This document shows positions 34,677 to 43,983 of a stretch of 64,000 nucleotides of DNA, piece after piece. Made by a program: the position numbers and the translations under genes. The stretch lies in NCBI GenBank assembly GCA_905612515.1, contig CAJQSI010000016.1, positions 1 to 64,000 of the forward strand. The letters run 5' to 3'. The DNA is from an uncultured Opitutales bacterium (GTDB lineage: Bacteria > Verrucomicrobiota > Verrucomicrobiia > Opitutales > Seribacteraceae). Below the pieces are notes generated by a model. That model searched no databases. It was not told the DNA's origin and was given only the letters and a program-made list of their open reading frames with translations. How positions within the stretch are numbered: the stretch's first letter is position 1; each line of letters begins with the position of its first letter.

Positions 34677-35900
34677 ATGAACACTATATCCTTAATCACT
34701 CTGGCTTCAATTGGGGCATCTGTAGGCTTCGCCGAAAACTGGCATCAGTTCAGGGGACCATCTGGGATTGGCTTGGCAGAAGGAGAAGTGCCCACACGTT
34801 GGAGCAAGGATTCCGTTGCATGGCAGGTCAATCTTCCCGGTGAAGGTCAATCCTCCGCCGTTAACTGGGGAGCGAAGTTATTCGTTACCGCCGCCACAAA
34901 AGAGGGGGGTATGCGCACCCTACTTTGCCTCGACAAAGACACCGGAAAGACCATCTGGCGACGAGACGTCGAAAGCAATCACAAGGAATCCCAGCACAAG
35001 ATGAACAGTTGGGCTACGCCAAGCGCAGCAACGGATGGAACTCGTGTCGTCGCCTTCTTCGGTCCGGCAGGCATTCACTGCTACGACATGGAGGGCGAAA
35101 AGCTTTGGTCTAAGGACTTGGGGCAATTCCCCGGAGACTGGGGTGTAGCCGCATCACCGGTAATTCTTGGCGACCAAGTCATACAAAACTGCGATGCCAT
35201 TGGCCCCTCACGCCTAGTCTCTCTCGACAAGGCAACGGGCAACATAATCTGGGAAACAAAACGTGAAGACAAACCACGCGGAGGTTGGAGTACACCCGTT
35301 TTCATTGAAACAAAGGGACCACCTCAACTCGTCCTCAACGGTGAATTCGGTGCAAAGGGTTACGATCCCGCGAAGGGCAAGGAACTCTGGTTTTGCAAAT
35401 CCTTCAACGGGCGCGGTTCTCCCGTCCCCTTCCATGCCAATGGCCTGATCTACGTCGTAAACGGGAAACCTGGTGATCTCTATGTAGTGGATCCGAATGG
35501 TTCCGGCGACATCACAAAAACCAACATGGCATGGCATGCAAAGCGGAACGGAGGACGAGACCTGCCATCCCCTGCCGTCATAGGCGACTTCGTACTCGTT
35601 ACGGCCATGGGAGGAGTGACCACCTGCTATGACGCGAAAACTGGCAAGACCCACTGGGTCGATCGACTGGAGGGAGCCTTTTCGGGATCCCCTCTCATAT
35701 CCAACGGGCTTTACTACATTCAAAACGAAGCCGGTGTTGCTTATGTAGTTAGGCCAAACAAGAAAGCACTTGAAATCTTTTCACGAAACGATTTAGGAGC
35801 TTCAAAAGACGAAATATTTCGTGCCACACTGTCCCCTATAGACGGCAAAGTTTTCACTCGCTCACAAGCTACTCTTTATTGCCTTAAGGGAGAAAACTAA
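34677..35900 (+). CDS. PQQ-like beta-propeller protein, exported
   Basis: A 407-residue secreted propeller similar in plan to the one at 28850. A signal peptide (about 1-19) is followed by WHQFRGPSGIG and then by blades with a TGKTIWRRD, EGEKLWSKDLG, TGNIIWETKR, KGKELWFCKS and TGKTHWVDRL pattern. Blade spacing is regular at about 40-50 residues. No redox cofactor motif is visible, so a scaffold or ligand-binding propeller is the conservative call. It forms a unit with the DUF1080 gene upstream (42 bp) and probably the DUF1501 gene downstream, although a strong hairpin terminator lies between propeller and DUF1501. The similar propeller-DUF1501 order at 28850-31669 suggests duplication of the module. 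Confidence 0.92.
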   Translation: MNTISLITLASIGASVGFAENWHQFRGPSGIGLAEGEVPTRWSKDSVAWQVNLPGEGQSSAVNWGAKLFVTAATKEGGMRTLLCLDKDTGKTIWRRDVESNHKESQHKMNSWATPSAATDGTRVVAFFGPAGIHCYDMEGEKLWSKDLGQFPGDWGVAASPVILGDQVIQNCDAIGPSRLVSLDKATGNIIWETKREDKPRGGWSTPVFIETKGPPQLVLNGEFGAKGYDPAKGKELWFCKSFNGRGSPVPFHANGLIYVVNGKPGDLYVVDPNGSGDITKTNMAWHAKRNGGRDLPSPAVIGDFVLVTAMGGVTTCYDAKTGKTHWVDRLEGAFSGSPLISNGLYYIQNEAGVAYVVRPNKKALEIFSRNDLGASKDEIFRATLSPIDGKVFTRSQATLYCLKGEN

Positions 35901-35940
35901 AGGAACCTCTGCCTTAGAAAAGGCGAGGTTTCTTCATTTT
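35900..35940 (+). terminator. Hairpin terminator after the propeller gene
   Basis: AAGG-AACCTC and GCCTT (35900-35915, with one bulged T at 35910) pair with AAGGC-GAGGTT-TCTT (35920-35934). This gives a 15-bp stem with an AGAA loop, followed by CATTTTCC. The stem starts at the stop codon of the propeller gene. It fits a factor-independent terminator that would separate the propeller gene from the DUF1501 gene or reduce readthrough into it. Confidence 0.65.
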
Positions 35941-36006
35941 CCCCTCGCACGGCGATGCTTCGCCGCATAATTTCCTATGGAGGAAACTGCAAAGACGCAA
36001 ATTAAG

Positions 36007-37464
36007 ATGCTAACTGTCAATACTTCCCAGTTTGGAAATCGTGACTGCGAAGGCACTTCGAGACGCGACTTCCTTCGCGTAGGAAGTCTTGGGCTCGGTG
36101 CAATGTCACTGACGGACTTGCTCGCAAACAAGGCATACGCCACTCGAGCTAAAGCGGACTACGTACGAGACAAGGCGGTGGTTATGCTTTATTTGTCCGG
36201 TGGGGCCAGTCACATCGAGACTTTCAACCCAAACATGGAGGCACCTTCTCCCTACAATAGCATGACGGGTGAAGTGAAAACCTCCCTCTCAGGCGTTACC
36301 TTCGGGGGCACTTTCCCATCTCTCGGCAAGTGGGCCCACAAAATGGCCATCGTACGCTCCTTCACTCATCCGATCGGCGGACACGAACAGGCTCACGTCC
36401 ATGTTTTATCGGGTGGCACCGACCCCAAGGGCCAAGCGATGGAGGGACGCAGCATCGGTTCGCTTTGTGCCCACATTCGCGGAGCCAACCACCCCAAGAC
36501 CGGATTCCCCTCCTACGCTCTTCTCACACATCCTGAGAATGACGGCCAGTATCGCAAGGAACTGGGGCGCGTCGTGAAAGGGTCATGGTCGGGTGACCTC
36601 GGCTCTTCTTACGCCCCCTTCATCCGTCAAGACGAGGTGTCCGGCAACGGCAAGAATACGAACAAACCCTCCTCGTTTGGCAAAGGCACCGTGGCAGCCG
36701 ACATGCAACTAAACCTATCGCGCGAAAGACTGGAAAACAGGAAAGCTCTCCTGTCATCGATCGATAGTTTACACCGCGAAGCAGATGCGTCCGGAGCATT
36801 GGCGGCCGCCGACGAATATGAGCAACGGGCCCTAGAGCTAATCCTTGGTTCCGCATCCGAGACCTTCGATCTCACTAAAGAAAACCCAAAAGTTCTGGAG
36901 GCCTACGACACCTCCGCCATGAAGATCGGGCACAAGATATTTCGTAAGTCCACCCTCGGTCACCAAATGTTGTTGGCTCGACGCATGGTGGAGTCAGGGG
37001 CTGGTTTCGTGACCGTTCACAGCGCTGGCTGGGACATGCATGCCGACGGCAACAATCCAGGTATGGTAAAGGGCATGAACATGTTGGGCTGGACCGTGGA
37101 CAAGGCGGTTTCCGCTTTTCTCCAAGACCTCGAGGACCGCGGCTTGTCCGACAAGGTTCTTCTTGTCCTCACGGGCGACTTTGGCCGCACTCCCACCATC
37201 AACAAGAAAGGTGGGCGCGACCACTGGGCGAAGTTGGGCACCCTCGCATTTGCAGGAGGCGGTCTGCCCATGGGGCAAGTCATCGGCAAGGCCGACCGGC
37301 GGAACGGCGAACCCGACGACAATCCCATTAGTCCCAACATGATGATGGGCACCATCCTCCACACCCTCTTCGATTTCGGAAAACTGCGCATCGCCCAAGG
37401 CATCCCAACTGAAATCGTGAAGCGAGTGGAGGACGCGCACCCCATTCCGGAATTGGCCGTCTAA
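36007..37464 (+). CDS. DUF1501 protein, Tat-type signal
   Basis: A 485-residue DUF1501 protein. The start at 36007 (MLTVNTSQFGNRDCEG) is the family-typical one; an in-frame ATG at 35977 would add ten residues. The twin-arginine-like signal SRRDFLRVGSLGLGAMSL occupies about residues 16-33. Blocks typical of the family follow: MLYLSGGASHIETFNPN, MAIVRSFTHPIGGHEQAH (near 115), GHQMLLARRMVESGAGFVTV, and VLTGDFGRTPTINKKGGRDHW in the last third. This longer form contains a GGHEQAHVHVLSGG segment that may form the metal site. It follows the DUF1080-propeller pair and repeats the module seen at 28850-31669. The function of the family is unknown. Confidence 0.93.
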   Translation: MLTVNTSQFGNRDCEGTSRRDFLRVGSLGLGAMSLTDLLANKAYATRAKADYVRDKAVVMLYLSGGASHIETFNPNMEAPSPYNSMTGEVKTSLSGVTFGGTFPSLGKWAHKMAIVRSFTHPIGGHEQAHVHVLSGGTDPKGQAMEGRSIGSLCAHIRGANHPKTGFPSYALLTHPENDGQYRKELGRVVKGSWSGDLGSSYAPFIRQDEVSGNGKNTNKPSSFGKGTVAADMQLNLSRERLENRKALLSSIDSLHREADASGALAAADEYEQRALELILGSASETFDLTKENPKVLEAYDTSAMKIGHKIFRKSTLGHQMLLARRMVESGAGFVTVHSAGWDMHADGNNPGMVKGMNMLGWTVDKAVSAFLQDLEDRGLSDKVLLVLTGDFGRTPTINKKGGRDHWAKLGTLAFAGGGLPMGQVIGKADRRNGEPDDNPISPNMMMGTILHTLFDFGKLRIAQGIPTEIVKRVEDAHPIPELAV

Positions 37465-37571
37465 GCTTCACGAAAGCCAGTACGCAACCGTGAAAAGCAT
37501 TGCCCCAGTTGCCCTTATCCATACTCCATCTTCTCGGTCTCAATCACCAACCCACTCCATCCTCATCCATT

Positions 37572-38693
37572 ATGAAACGAACGCTACTCCATGCCCTCTT
37601 CCTGTTGGCTCTTTCTGCCGCATACGCCCTCGCCAAGCCGCCGCAAGTCCTCAGCAAAACGACCAAAGGGAACCCGGATCTCAAAGCCATTGACGTGATC
37701 GGTTTCGCTCCCCAAGGGGTGCTCCTGATCGGCGATGGACAAGGTGCCCAAATCGTGGCAGTGCGGACGGGCGACCTTGCGCTCGCCCAATCATTGACGA
37801 AGGCCATCCCGTCCATAGACGCGAAACTTGCAGGCGTAATCGGAGCCAAAGCCGACGGCATAGAGATCCTCGACCTCGCGGTGAACCCCGCATCGGGCAA
37901 AGCCTACTTCGCAATCCGCAAGCAAGACGACAAGAGCCATCTCATCCTGACTGTCGACGGCAAAGGAAAGATCTCCGAGTTCTCCTTGGAGAAAGTGGAC
38001 TACGCCCGTATCAGCTTGGCTGGTGGAAAGAACAGCATCAGCCGGGTGACCGACGTGGCTTGGGCCGACACGCAACTGGTCGCGGCTGGTCGCAGTGCCG
38101 ACCAATTCGCCTCCAAGATATTCGCCATCAACACCCCGTTGTCCCATGACGCCAAGGGAAACGTCTACAGCGCCGAAACTTATCACGTCCAACATCGACG
38201 CTGGGAAACGAAAGCTCCCATGAGCGTCCTCGTCCCCTACCGTGAAAATGACCGCCAATACGTGATCGGAGCATTCAGTTGCACCCCCGTGGTCAAGTAT
38301 CCCCTGGACGCCCTGAAACCGGACGCCAAGGTGAAAGGCTCTAGCGTGTTGGAGCTAGGATCCGGCAATCGACCGCTCGACATGTTTACCTACGAAAAAA
38401 ACGGCAAACCTTATGTTCTGACCAATACTTTTCGCTTTCACCACAAGCGAAAGGCCTTTGGTCCCAGCCCCTATTGGACGGTCAAGTTCGAGCAAGGCAT
38501 CCTGGCAGAGAAAGAGAAGGTCAACGAGAAGGCCCTCTGGCGTCTCAAAGGCTACGACCCCGCGACCGATCGCGTACAAATGGTCGAGGCCTTCCATGGC
38601 GTGCGGCAAATGGACAAACTGGGCGACGGCCATGCCCTCGTCCTCAAGGAGGAAAAGAACGGCCTGACACTGACGGCTCTCGCCCTGCCCTGA
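37572..38693 (+). CDS. Exported propeller-like hypothetical protein of PVC clusters
   Basis: A 373-residue protein from ATG 37572 (MKRTLLHALFLLALSAAYA). It was chosen because a signal peptide follows; an earlier in-frame ATG at 37500 would put 24 odd residues before it. The mature part is beta-rich with short repeats separated by polar turns (VIGFAPQGVLLIGD, LDLAVNPASGKAYFAI, VTDVAWADTQLVAAG, DMFTYEKNGKPYVLTNTFRF). This suggests a propeller without obvious catalytic or cofactor motifs. I do not recognise a named family. It is the first gene of a tight unit with an Ig-like domain protein (19 bp downstream) and another propeller, and the N-terminal repeats resemble those of SMP-30-like proteins only loosely. 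Confidence 0.75.
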   Translation: MKRTLLHALFLLALSAAYALAKPPQVLSKTTKGNPDLKAIDVIGFAPQGVLLIGDGQGAQIVAVRTGDLALAQSLTKAIPSIDAKLAGVIGAKADGIEILDLAVNPASGKAYFAIRKQDDKSHLILTVDGKGKISEFSLEKVDYARISLAGGKNSISRVTDVAWADTQLVAAGRSADQFASKIFAINTPLSHDAKGNVYSAETYHVQHRRWETKAPMSVLVPYRENDRQYVIGAFSCTPVVKYPLDALKPDAKVKGSSVLELGSGNRPLDMFTYEKNGKPYVLTNTFRFHHKRKAFGPSPYWTVKFEQGILAEKEKVNEKALWRLKGYDPATDRVQMVEAFHGVRQMDKLGDGHALVLKEEKNGLTLTALALP

Positions 38694-38712
38694 ACCTCCA
38701 AAGGCCAATTTC

Positions 38713-39777
38713 GTGCTACGCTTCGCCTTGTTGTTGGTCACCGCCTCGTTGGCGGCAAAACAGCCTCTGCCAATTCTCGAAATTCGTCCGATGGCGGATG
38801 ATCCCACACTGGTCGAAGTAGTGGTGCAGACCAAGGAGGGTCGGCTCAGCTTGGTCTTGCTCGACGAGGAAGGACACGATGGCCCACCCATCCTCGGAAA
38901 AGTCCGGCATCGGGGTAAAAGCATGGCATTCATCCCGAAGTACGGCTTGGGTCGAGGTCTCCGTTATCGAGCGACGCTGCTGGGTCCAAACGGTTCGCGG
39001 AACACCGCCACCTACAGCGTGCCGAATCTTCCTAGAAGTGAACCCGCAGTCGTGAAGCAAGTCTATCCCAGCGCCTCCACTCTTCCCGCCAACAACCTGA
39101 AGTTCTATCTTCATTTCTCCAAGCCCATGCGGGAAGGAAAGGCCATCTTTGACCAAATACAAATCCTCGACAACGGTGGCGATCCGATCCCTCACCCTTG
39201 GCGCCGCGTCGAATTATGGTCCCACGACGCCACCCGACTGACCCTTTGGATCCACCCCGGTCGCATTAAGAAGGGGGTGAATCTCCGCGAGGACGAAGGA
39301 CCCGTCTTGCACCCGAATCATCGTTATGTCCTGCTGGTCTCACGGAAAGTACGAAACGCCGAAGGCCAACCGTTGGGTCACTCGTACCGCAAGGAATTCG
39401 TCACCTGCAATCCGGACTACGAACGCCCCCTGCCATCAAAATGGCAAATCAGTAATCCCGGAGCCGGAACGCTTGAACCACTACGCATTCGCTTCCCGGA
39501 ATCCTTGGATCACTCCCTGCTTCACCGGATGCTGACGATCCATGACGATCAAGCCAAAACAGTTGCAGGTGAGCTCCTAATCGGCCCCAGCGAAACAAGT
39601 TGGTCTTTCACGCCCAAGGCGCCATGGCGCCCATCCCCTCACCTCCTGCGCATTGATCACGAACTGGAGGATCTTGCAGGCAACACCCCCACCCGTCTCT
39701 TCGACCTTGACCTTAAAGCTGGCAATTTGGCGAACCCTGTCCTTAGTTTGGACTTTTCTCCCCGACAAAACAAATGA
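38713..39777 (+). CDS. Exported Ig-like beta-domain protein, GTG start
   Basis: A 354-residue protein starting with GTG at 38713, since no ATG lies near and the signal peptide (MLRFALLLVTASLAA) follows directly. The rest consists of beta domains. A first region of short strands (about 20-105) is followed by a Big_5/SbsA-like Ig domain (about 112-235) with the typical PASTLPANNLKFYLHFSKPM start, and a second similar domain (about 245-345; LEPLRIRFPESLDHSLL) ending in the LAGNTPTRLF turn. These domains are usually surface adhesins or spacer modules. It lies 19 bp after the propeller-like gene and 65 bp before another propeller, probably in one transcript. Function is inferred from fold only. 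Confidence 0.78.
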   Translation: MLRFALLLVTASLAAKQPLPILEIRPMADDPTLVEVVVQTKEGRLSLVLLDEEGHDGPPILGKVRHRGKSMAFIPKYGLGRGLRYRATLLGPNGSRNTATYSVPNLPRSEPAVVKQVYPSASTLPANNLKFYLHFSKPMREGKAIFDQIQILDNGGDPIPHPWRRVELWSHDATRLTLWIHPGRIKKGVNLREDEGPVLHPNHRYVLLVSRKVRNAEGQPLGHSYRKEFVTCNPDYERPLPSKWQISNPGAGTLEPLRIRFPESLDHSLLHRMLTIHDDQAKTVAGELLIGPSETSWSFTPKAPWRPSPHLLRIDHELEDLAGNTPTRLFDLDLKAGNLANPVLSLDFSPRQNK

Positions 39778-39842
39778 TCGTCCAAGTAATATGGATCCCC
39801 ACGAACTCGACCCACAATTGGATACGCAAGGAGCTTTGAGCC

Positions 39843-41189
39843 ATGCATAGACAATTGATCCTCGGGTTGACCATCCTCACGCTAGGACCCTTGCTCCTTT
39901 CAGCGGCGGACGAAAGCAACTGGCCTCAGTTTCGTGGGTTTAAAGCCCTCGGTGTATCGGACAATCCAGATCTACCCAACAAATGGGGTCCGACAGAGAA
40001 CGTTCTATGGAAACATGATATCGCCGGGCGCGGTTGGTCCTCTCCCGTTGTATGGGGCAATCGTGTGTTCCTAACCACGGCCATCAACGAGGAGAAAACC
40101 GAGGAACCGAAAAAAGGTCTCTATTTCGGGGGCAATCGCGCCGCTGCAAAGACCATCCATCGCTGGAAGGTACTCTGCTTGGATCTTAATACCGGTGAAG
40201 TGTTGTGGGAGAAATTGGCCCGCAAGGGAAAACCGCAAGGCAGCATACACATCAAGAATAGTTATGCCACCGAGACCCCCGTCACCGATGGGGAGCGGAT
40301 CTACGCCTACTTCGGCAACCATGGCCTGTACTGCTACTCCGTCGAGGGCGAGTTGACCTGGAGCAAGCGATGGCCGGCTCACAAGACGCGATATGGTTGG
40401 GGATTGGCCGCATCACCCATCCTCCACGAAGGCAAACTGTATGTGGTTAACGACAACGAGGAGCATTCCTATCTCGTGGCGCTCGACGCCAAGACCGGCA
40501 AGGAACTGTGGCGAACGAAACGCGATGAAAAGAGCAATTGGGCAACGCCTTACCTATGGGAAAACGAACTGCGAACCGAGATCATCACCTCGGGCACCCA
40601 GAAAGTGCGATCCTATGGCTTGAATGGAAAACTACTCTACCAATTCGGGGGAAATTCATCCATCACCATCGCTACTCCGTACTCCAAGTTCGACCTATTG
40701 TACATCACCTCCGGATATGTGGGAGACCGCAAGAAGCCGATCTTCGCCATTCGTCCAGGGGCCACTGGGGATATCTCTCTTCGCTCAGACCAAGATAGCA
40801 GCGAGTACGTCGCCTGGCACCAACCCCGAGCCGGCCCCTACAATCCGTCTACCATAGTTTACGGCGACCTGCTCTACGTACTACTTGATCGCGGAATAGT
40901 TGCGTGCTACGAGGCCAAGACCGGCAAACAGGTCTACGGTCCCGTCCGCCTACCCGAAGGTCGGGCCTTCACCAGCTCCCCTTGGGCTTACAATGGAAAA
41001 ATCTTTTACCTCAACGAATTCGGAGAAACTTATGTTCTACAAGCGGGTCGCAAATATAAACTCCTTCATACAAACAAACTCCTCGAGGAGGACATGTGCA
41101 TGGCAACTCCCGCCATATCCGGAAACAAGTTGATCATTCGCACGGACGCCCACGTCTACTGCTTTAAGAATAGAGGGAGGGGGAAGTAA
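39843..41189 (+). CDS. PQQ-like beta-propeller protein, exported
   Basis: A 448-residue secreted propeller. After a signal peptide (about 1-20) comes the WPQFRGFKALG entry, then blades with TGEVLWEKLAR, EGELTWSKRW, TGKELWRTKR and TGKQVYGPV patterns. The fifth and sixth blades carry a longer insert (GGNSSITIATPYSKFDLLYITSGY region). The protein resembles the neighbouring propellers in length and blade pattern, especially at the N-terminal entry block, suggesting they are paralogues. It ends with a basic KNRGRGK tail. It is the third gene of a unit with the Ig-like protein and the propeller-like hypothetical. No cofactor motif is visible. Confidence 0.92.
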   Translation: MHRQLILGLTILTLGPLLLSAADESNWPQFRGFKALGVSDNPDLPNKWGPTENVLWKHDIAGRGWSSPVVWGNRVFLTTAINEEKTEEPKKGLYFGGNRAAAKTIHRWKVLCLDLNTGEVLWEKLARKGKPQGSIHIKNSYATETPVTDGERIYAYFGNHGLYCYSVEGELTWSKRWPAHKTRYGWGLAASPILHEGKLYVVNDNEEHSYLVALDAKTGKELWRTKRDEKSNWATPYLWENELRTEIITSGTQKVRSYGLNGKLLYQFGGNSSITIATPYSKFDLLYITSGYVGDRKKPIFAIRPGATGDISLRSDQDSSEYVAWHQPRAGPYNPSTIVYGDLLYVLLDRGIVACYEAKTGKQVYGPVRLPEGRAFTSSPWAYNGKIFYLNEFGETYVLQAGRKYKLLHTNKLLEEDMCMATPAISGNKLIIRTDAHVYCFKNRGRGK

Positions 41190-41295
41190 GGGGGCCTCAC
41201 CGAACAACCGCCAGAGAATTACATTTACAAATAAAACACAAAAAAATGAGAAATGTCACAGAACGAATAAAGCAATCCCCTGAACCCTGCGAATC

Positions 41296-43983
41296 ATGAA
41301 CAGCTCACCGTTCAACAGAATATCCCCGTGGCTTTCCGTCTTGCTCACATCGAGCCTTTGGATCAGTGGCATGGCGGTCCACGGGATTATCTTGGATGCG
41401 GCTGAGTGGAGCCAATTGCAAGGAGACGCAAAACGGTCGGGCAATGCGCCAACCGAGACATTGACCGGATCGCTGGGCTTGGCGGCGGCTATACCCTTGA
41501 CGGATGGCGTCTATGCCTCGCCGGTGGTGAGTGGTGGCAGGGTATTTGTGATTGATGGATCGGGCGTCGTGTTTGCCATCGACACGAAGAGCTTCAAAGT
41601 TAAATGGCGGTTCGCGACCAAGGGCGGTTCGGGAAATTGCAACAATGTGGCGGCTCCCGCGGTAATTGGTAATTATCTGCACGTCGGCACGATGGCAGGA
41701 TATTACTACGTGCTCGATTGCGAGAGTGGGGCATTGGTGAATACAATCGATTGCGCCGAGCCGATTTTTTCCGCCCCGGCAGTAGGGAATGGTCGCATCT
41801 ATTTCGCAACACTTGGGGCACGAATTTACGCGGTGTCTCCAAAGGGTGAGGTGGCGTGGACTTGGGATTTCGTCAAGGAAGTCGTGAAGTTCGACGGCGA
41901 CCGATGGAGCGGTGCGGACTGGGTGAAGTTCCGAGGCGATCGCGTGACTTGGAAAGACCATTTCGTGTGCTCCCGCGACATCTGTCTCGTGGACAAGACG
42001 GTTGTCATGCCGGCGGGTGGGAGGACTGTCTTTGTCGAGGATACCGGCGACAAACCGCATTTGCGCGTAGTGGGCGAAATCCCGAAATACGCAGGCTCCG
42101 AATATCCGGCCACCCTCGGCCAAAGCGCGGACGCGGCAGGCAACGTATACGTCCAATGGCATCGCCGGGACAACTCCGGTCGGGTCGAGAAAATGAAATT
42201 AGCGGGCGACAAATTGGAAATGGGTTTCGTCAAGGGCACCGAGACGACCATCCGCCTACCCGGCTTGCTAAGCTTTGCCCCAATGAGCATTCGCGGAGAG
42301 GATGTATATCGCGTGCGACCCGAGCACGGACGGGGCCTGTGCAGGCACAGCGAGGGAAAGGACAAGCCCGAAATCCTGTCTGCAGAGGGCTCGATCTGCC
42401 CACCGGTGCTAACCCGTGATCATGCCGTTTACGGAGGCCTCGACGGCAAGTTGCGCATAGTGCCTCTGAAAGGTGGAAAAACGACCGTGATCGAGACTGC
42501 GTTCGGTTCGCCTATCACAGCCCCCGTGGCAGTGGCGAACGGACGAATTTACGCAGGCTGTGAGGATGGCTACCTCTATGTCATCGAATCCAACGGCAAG
42601 CTGCCGCTGCCGACGAAGGATCTGCAGATCTGGAAAATTCGCAGTCCGCTCAAAGGTCCCCTCGCCGCCTCTAAGTACAACTGGTACACTAACTACGGTG
42701 ACTTCGCCGGCTCCAACGCGAATGACCAAGGCTTGGAACCTCCTCTGCGCATGCGCTGGGCTCGCCGCCTCGAGGGCACCGTGAAGCACCTGCCGGTTTG
42801 TGGTGGCGGGCGCCTCTACACGCATACCGCCGAAGGACAAATCATCGCGGTGGAGCAGGATACCGGGCGCCTGCTTTGGCGACGGCATTGGCCTGACGTC
42901 TATCTGTCCTTCACCTCACCGCTTTACGTGGACGGAAAATTGCTCATACCGCAAGGCGGTATCAAACGTTCCCTCATACGTTGTTTGGATGCATCCACGG
43001 GCAAGCTGCTTTGGGAGCAACCCTTCACCGGTTCGCCGGGCTGGAGTCGACAGTTTCCGCCTGTCGTTCACGACAACATCGCTATCTATGCTTCCGGTTC
43101 AGGCGAATATGCCTACCAAGGCACGGAGAAATATTTCACCTTCGGCGGCGAACCAGTTGAGGCGAGCGGGCGTGAGGTGATGAGCTGGATCTACTCGAAC
43201 ACCAACCCCTACTACCCAAAAAATCATCGCCCGAGGATCTGGGCCTGGAACCTAAAAACAGGCAAGCTGCTCTGGGAAAAGGATTTTACAAAATACGGGC
43301 GCGGCGGCAATGACTGTGGCATAAGCATCCTCGACGGCAAACTCTACTACTCGGTCTTCTTCGGCTACGCGACCAGCCAGAAGAAGCGAAGGGGCCTGCC
43401 CGTTGAAAACAACGGCCTGACCGCCTGTATCGAACCCAAGACTGGCAAGGTCGTGTGGCTCACTACAGATTATTACGTGACCGCGAAATGCACCCTCAGC
43501 GCCCGCGATGGTCGTATATACATTGGCGGCTACAATCGGGCCAAAGAGGGCACGAACGAACGTTTCGTATGGTGCCTGGACGGCAAGGACGGTTCGCTCG
43601 TCTGGAAGTCCGATCCCGTGACCTCGGCCCTAAACGTCGTCACCGTAGGGGATCGATTCATCTTCTCCAACGCCCTGCGCGGTAAGGGCAATTTGTTTGA
43701 TCGCAAAACCGGCAAGGTGATTGGCAGCATAGGCCACAACTACGCTTGCTGCCGTTTCACCATGTCGGAACCATATGTCCTCGGAGCAAACATGGACATG
43801 ATCGACCTCTCCAAGGATGGGAAACTCGTCTCCACCGGTCCCGCCATCGACTCACGCGAATGCCTCGGTGCGGTGGTCTCCAACGGACGCATATTCTACA
43901 CCTCGCAAGCAAGCGGTTTCGTCGTCTCCCAAACCTTCGGGCCGCCATCGAAGAAACTGCCGGCCGTTTGGGAACGTCCATGA
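41296..43983 (+). CDS. Large double PQQ-like beta-propeller protein, exported
   Basis: An 895-residue secreted protein, about twice the size of the other propellers. The signal-like segment spans about 1-33. Two propeller halves follow: residues 40-440 (blades around SFKVKWRFAT, SPKGEVAWTWDF, GGLDGKLRIVPL, AGCEDGYLYVIES) and 470-880 (TGRLLWRRHWP, TGKLLWEQPF, TGKLLWEKDF, TGKVVWLTTDY, DGSLVWKSDP). The middle linker (440-500) contains the TNYGDFAGSNAND stretch. No dehydrogenase heme or PQQ-ring cysteines are evident. The stop overlaps the start of the next gene (ATGA at 43980-43983), indicating translational coupling with an alpha/beta hydrolase, so the propeller may form the surface partner of that enzyme. 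Function unknown beyond fold. Confidence 0.9.
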   Translation: MNSSPFNRISPWLSVLLTSSLWISGMAVHGIILDAAEWSQLQGDAKRSGNAPTETLTGSLGLAAAIPLTDGVYASPVVSGGRVFVIDGSGVVFAIDTKSFKVKWRFATKGGSGNCNNVAAPAVIGNYLHVGTMAGYYYVLDCESGALVNTIDCAEPIFSAPAVGNGRIYFATLGARIYAVSPKGEVAWTWDFVKEVVKFDGDRWSGADWVKFRGDRVTWKDHFVCSRDICLVDKTVVMPAGGRTVFVEDTGDKPHLRVVGEIPKYAGSEYPATLGQSADAAGNVYVQWHRRDNSGRVEKMKLAGDKLEMGFVKGTETTIRLPGLLSFAPMSIRGEDVYRVRPEHGRGLCRHSEGKDKPEILSAEGSICPPVLTRDHAVYGGLDGKLRIVPLKGGKTTVIETAFGSPITAPVAVANGRIYAGCEDGYLYVIESNGKLPLPTKDLQIWKIRSPLKGPLAASKYNWYTNYGDFAGSNANDQGLEPPLRMRWARRLEGTVKHLPVCGGGRLYTHTAEGQIIAVEQDTGRLLWRRHWPDVYLSFTSPLYVDGKLLIPQGGIKRSLIRCLDASTGKLLWEQPFTGSPGWSRQFPPVVHDNIAIYASGSGEYAYQGTEKYFTFGGEPVEASGREVMSWIYSNTNPYYPKNHRPRIWAWNLKTGKLLWEKDFTKYGRGGNDCGISILDGKLYYSVFFGYATSQKKRRGLPVENNGLTACIEPKTGKVVWLTTDYYVTAKCTLSARDGRIYIGGYNRAKEGTNERFVWCLDGKDGSLVWKSDPVTSALNVVTVGDRFIFSNALRGKGNLFDRKTGKVIGSIGHNYACCRFTMSEPYVLGANMDMIDLSKDGKLVSTGPAIDSRECLGAVVSNGRIFYTSQASGFVVSQTFGPPSKKLPAVWERP

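Noticed and set aside
41305..42162. Minus-strand 285-residue ORF
   Set aside because: Antisense of the giant propeller gene; cysteine/arginine-rich composition as expected from reversed coding sequence.
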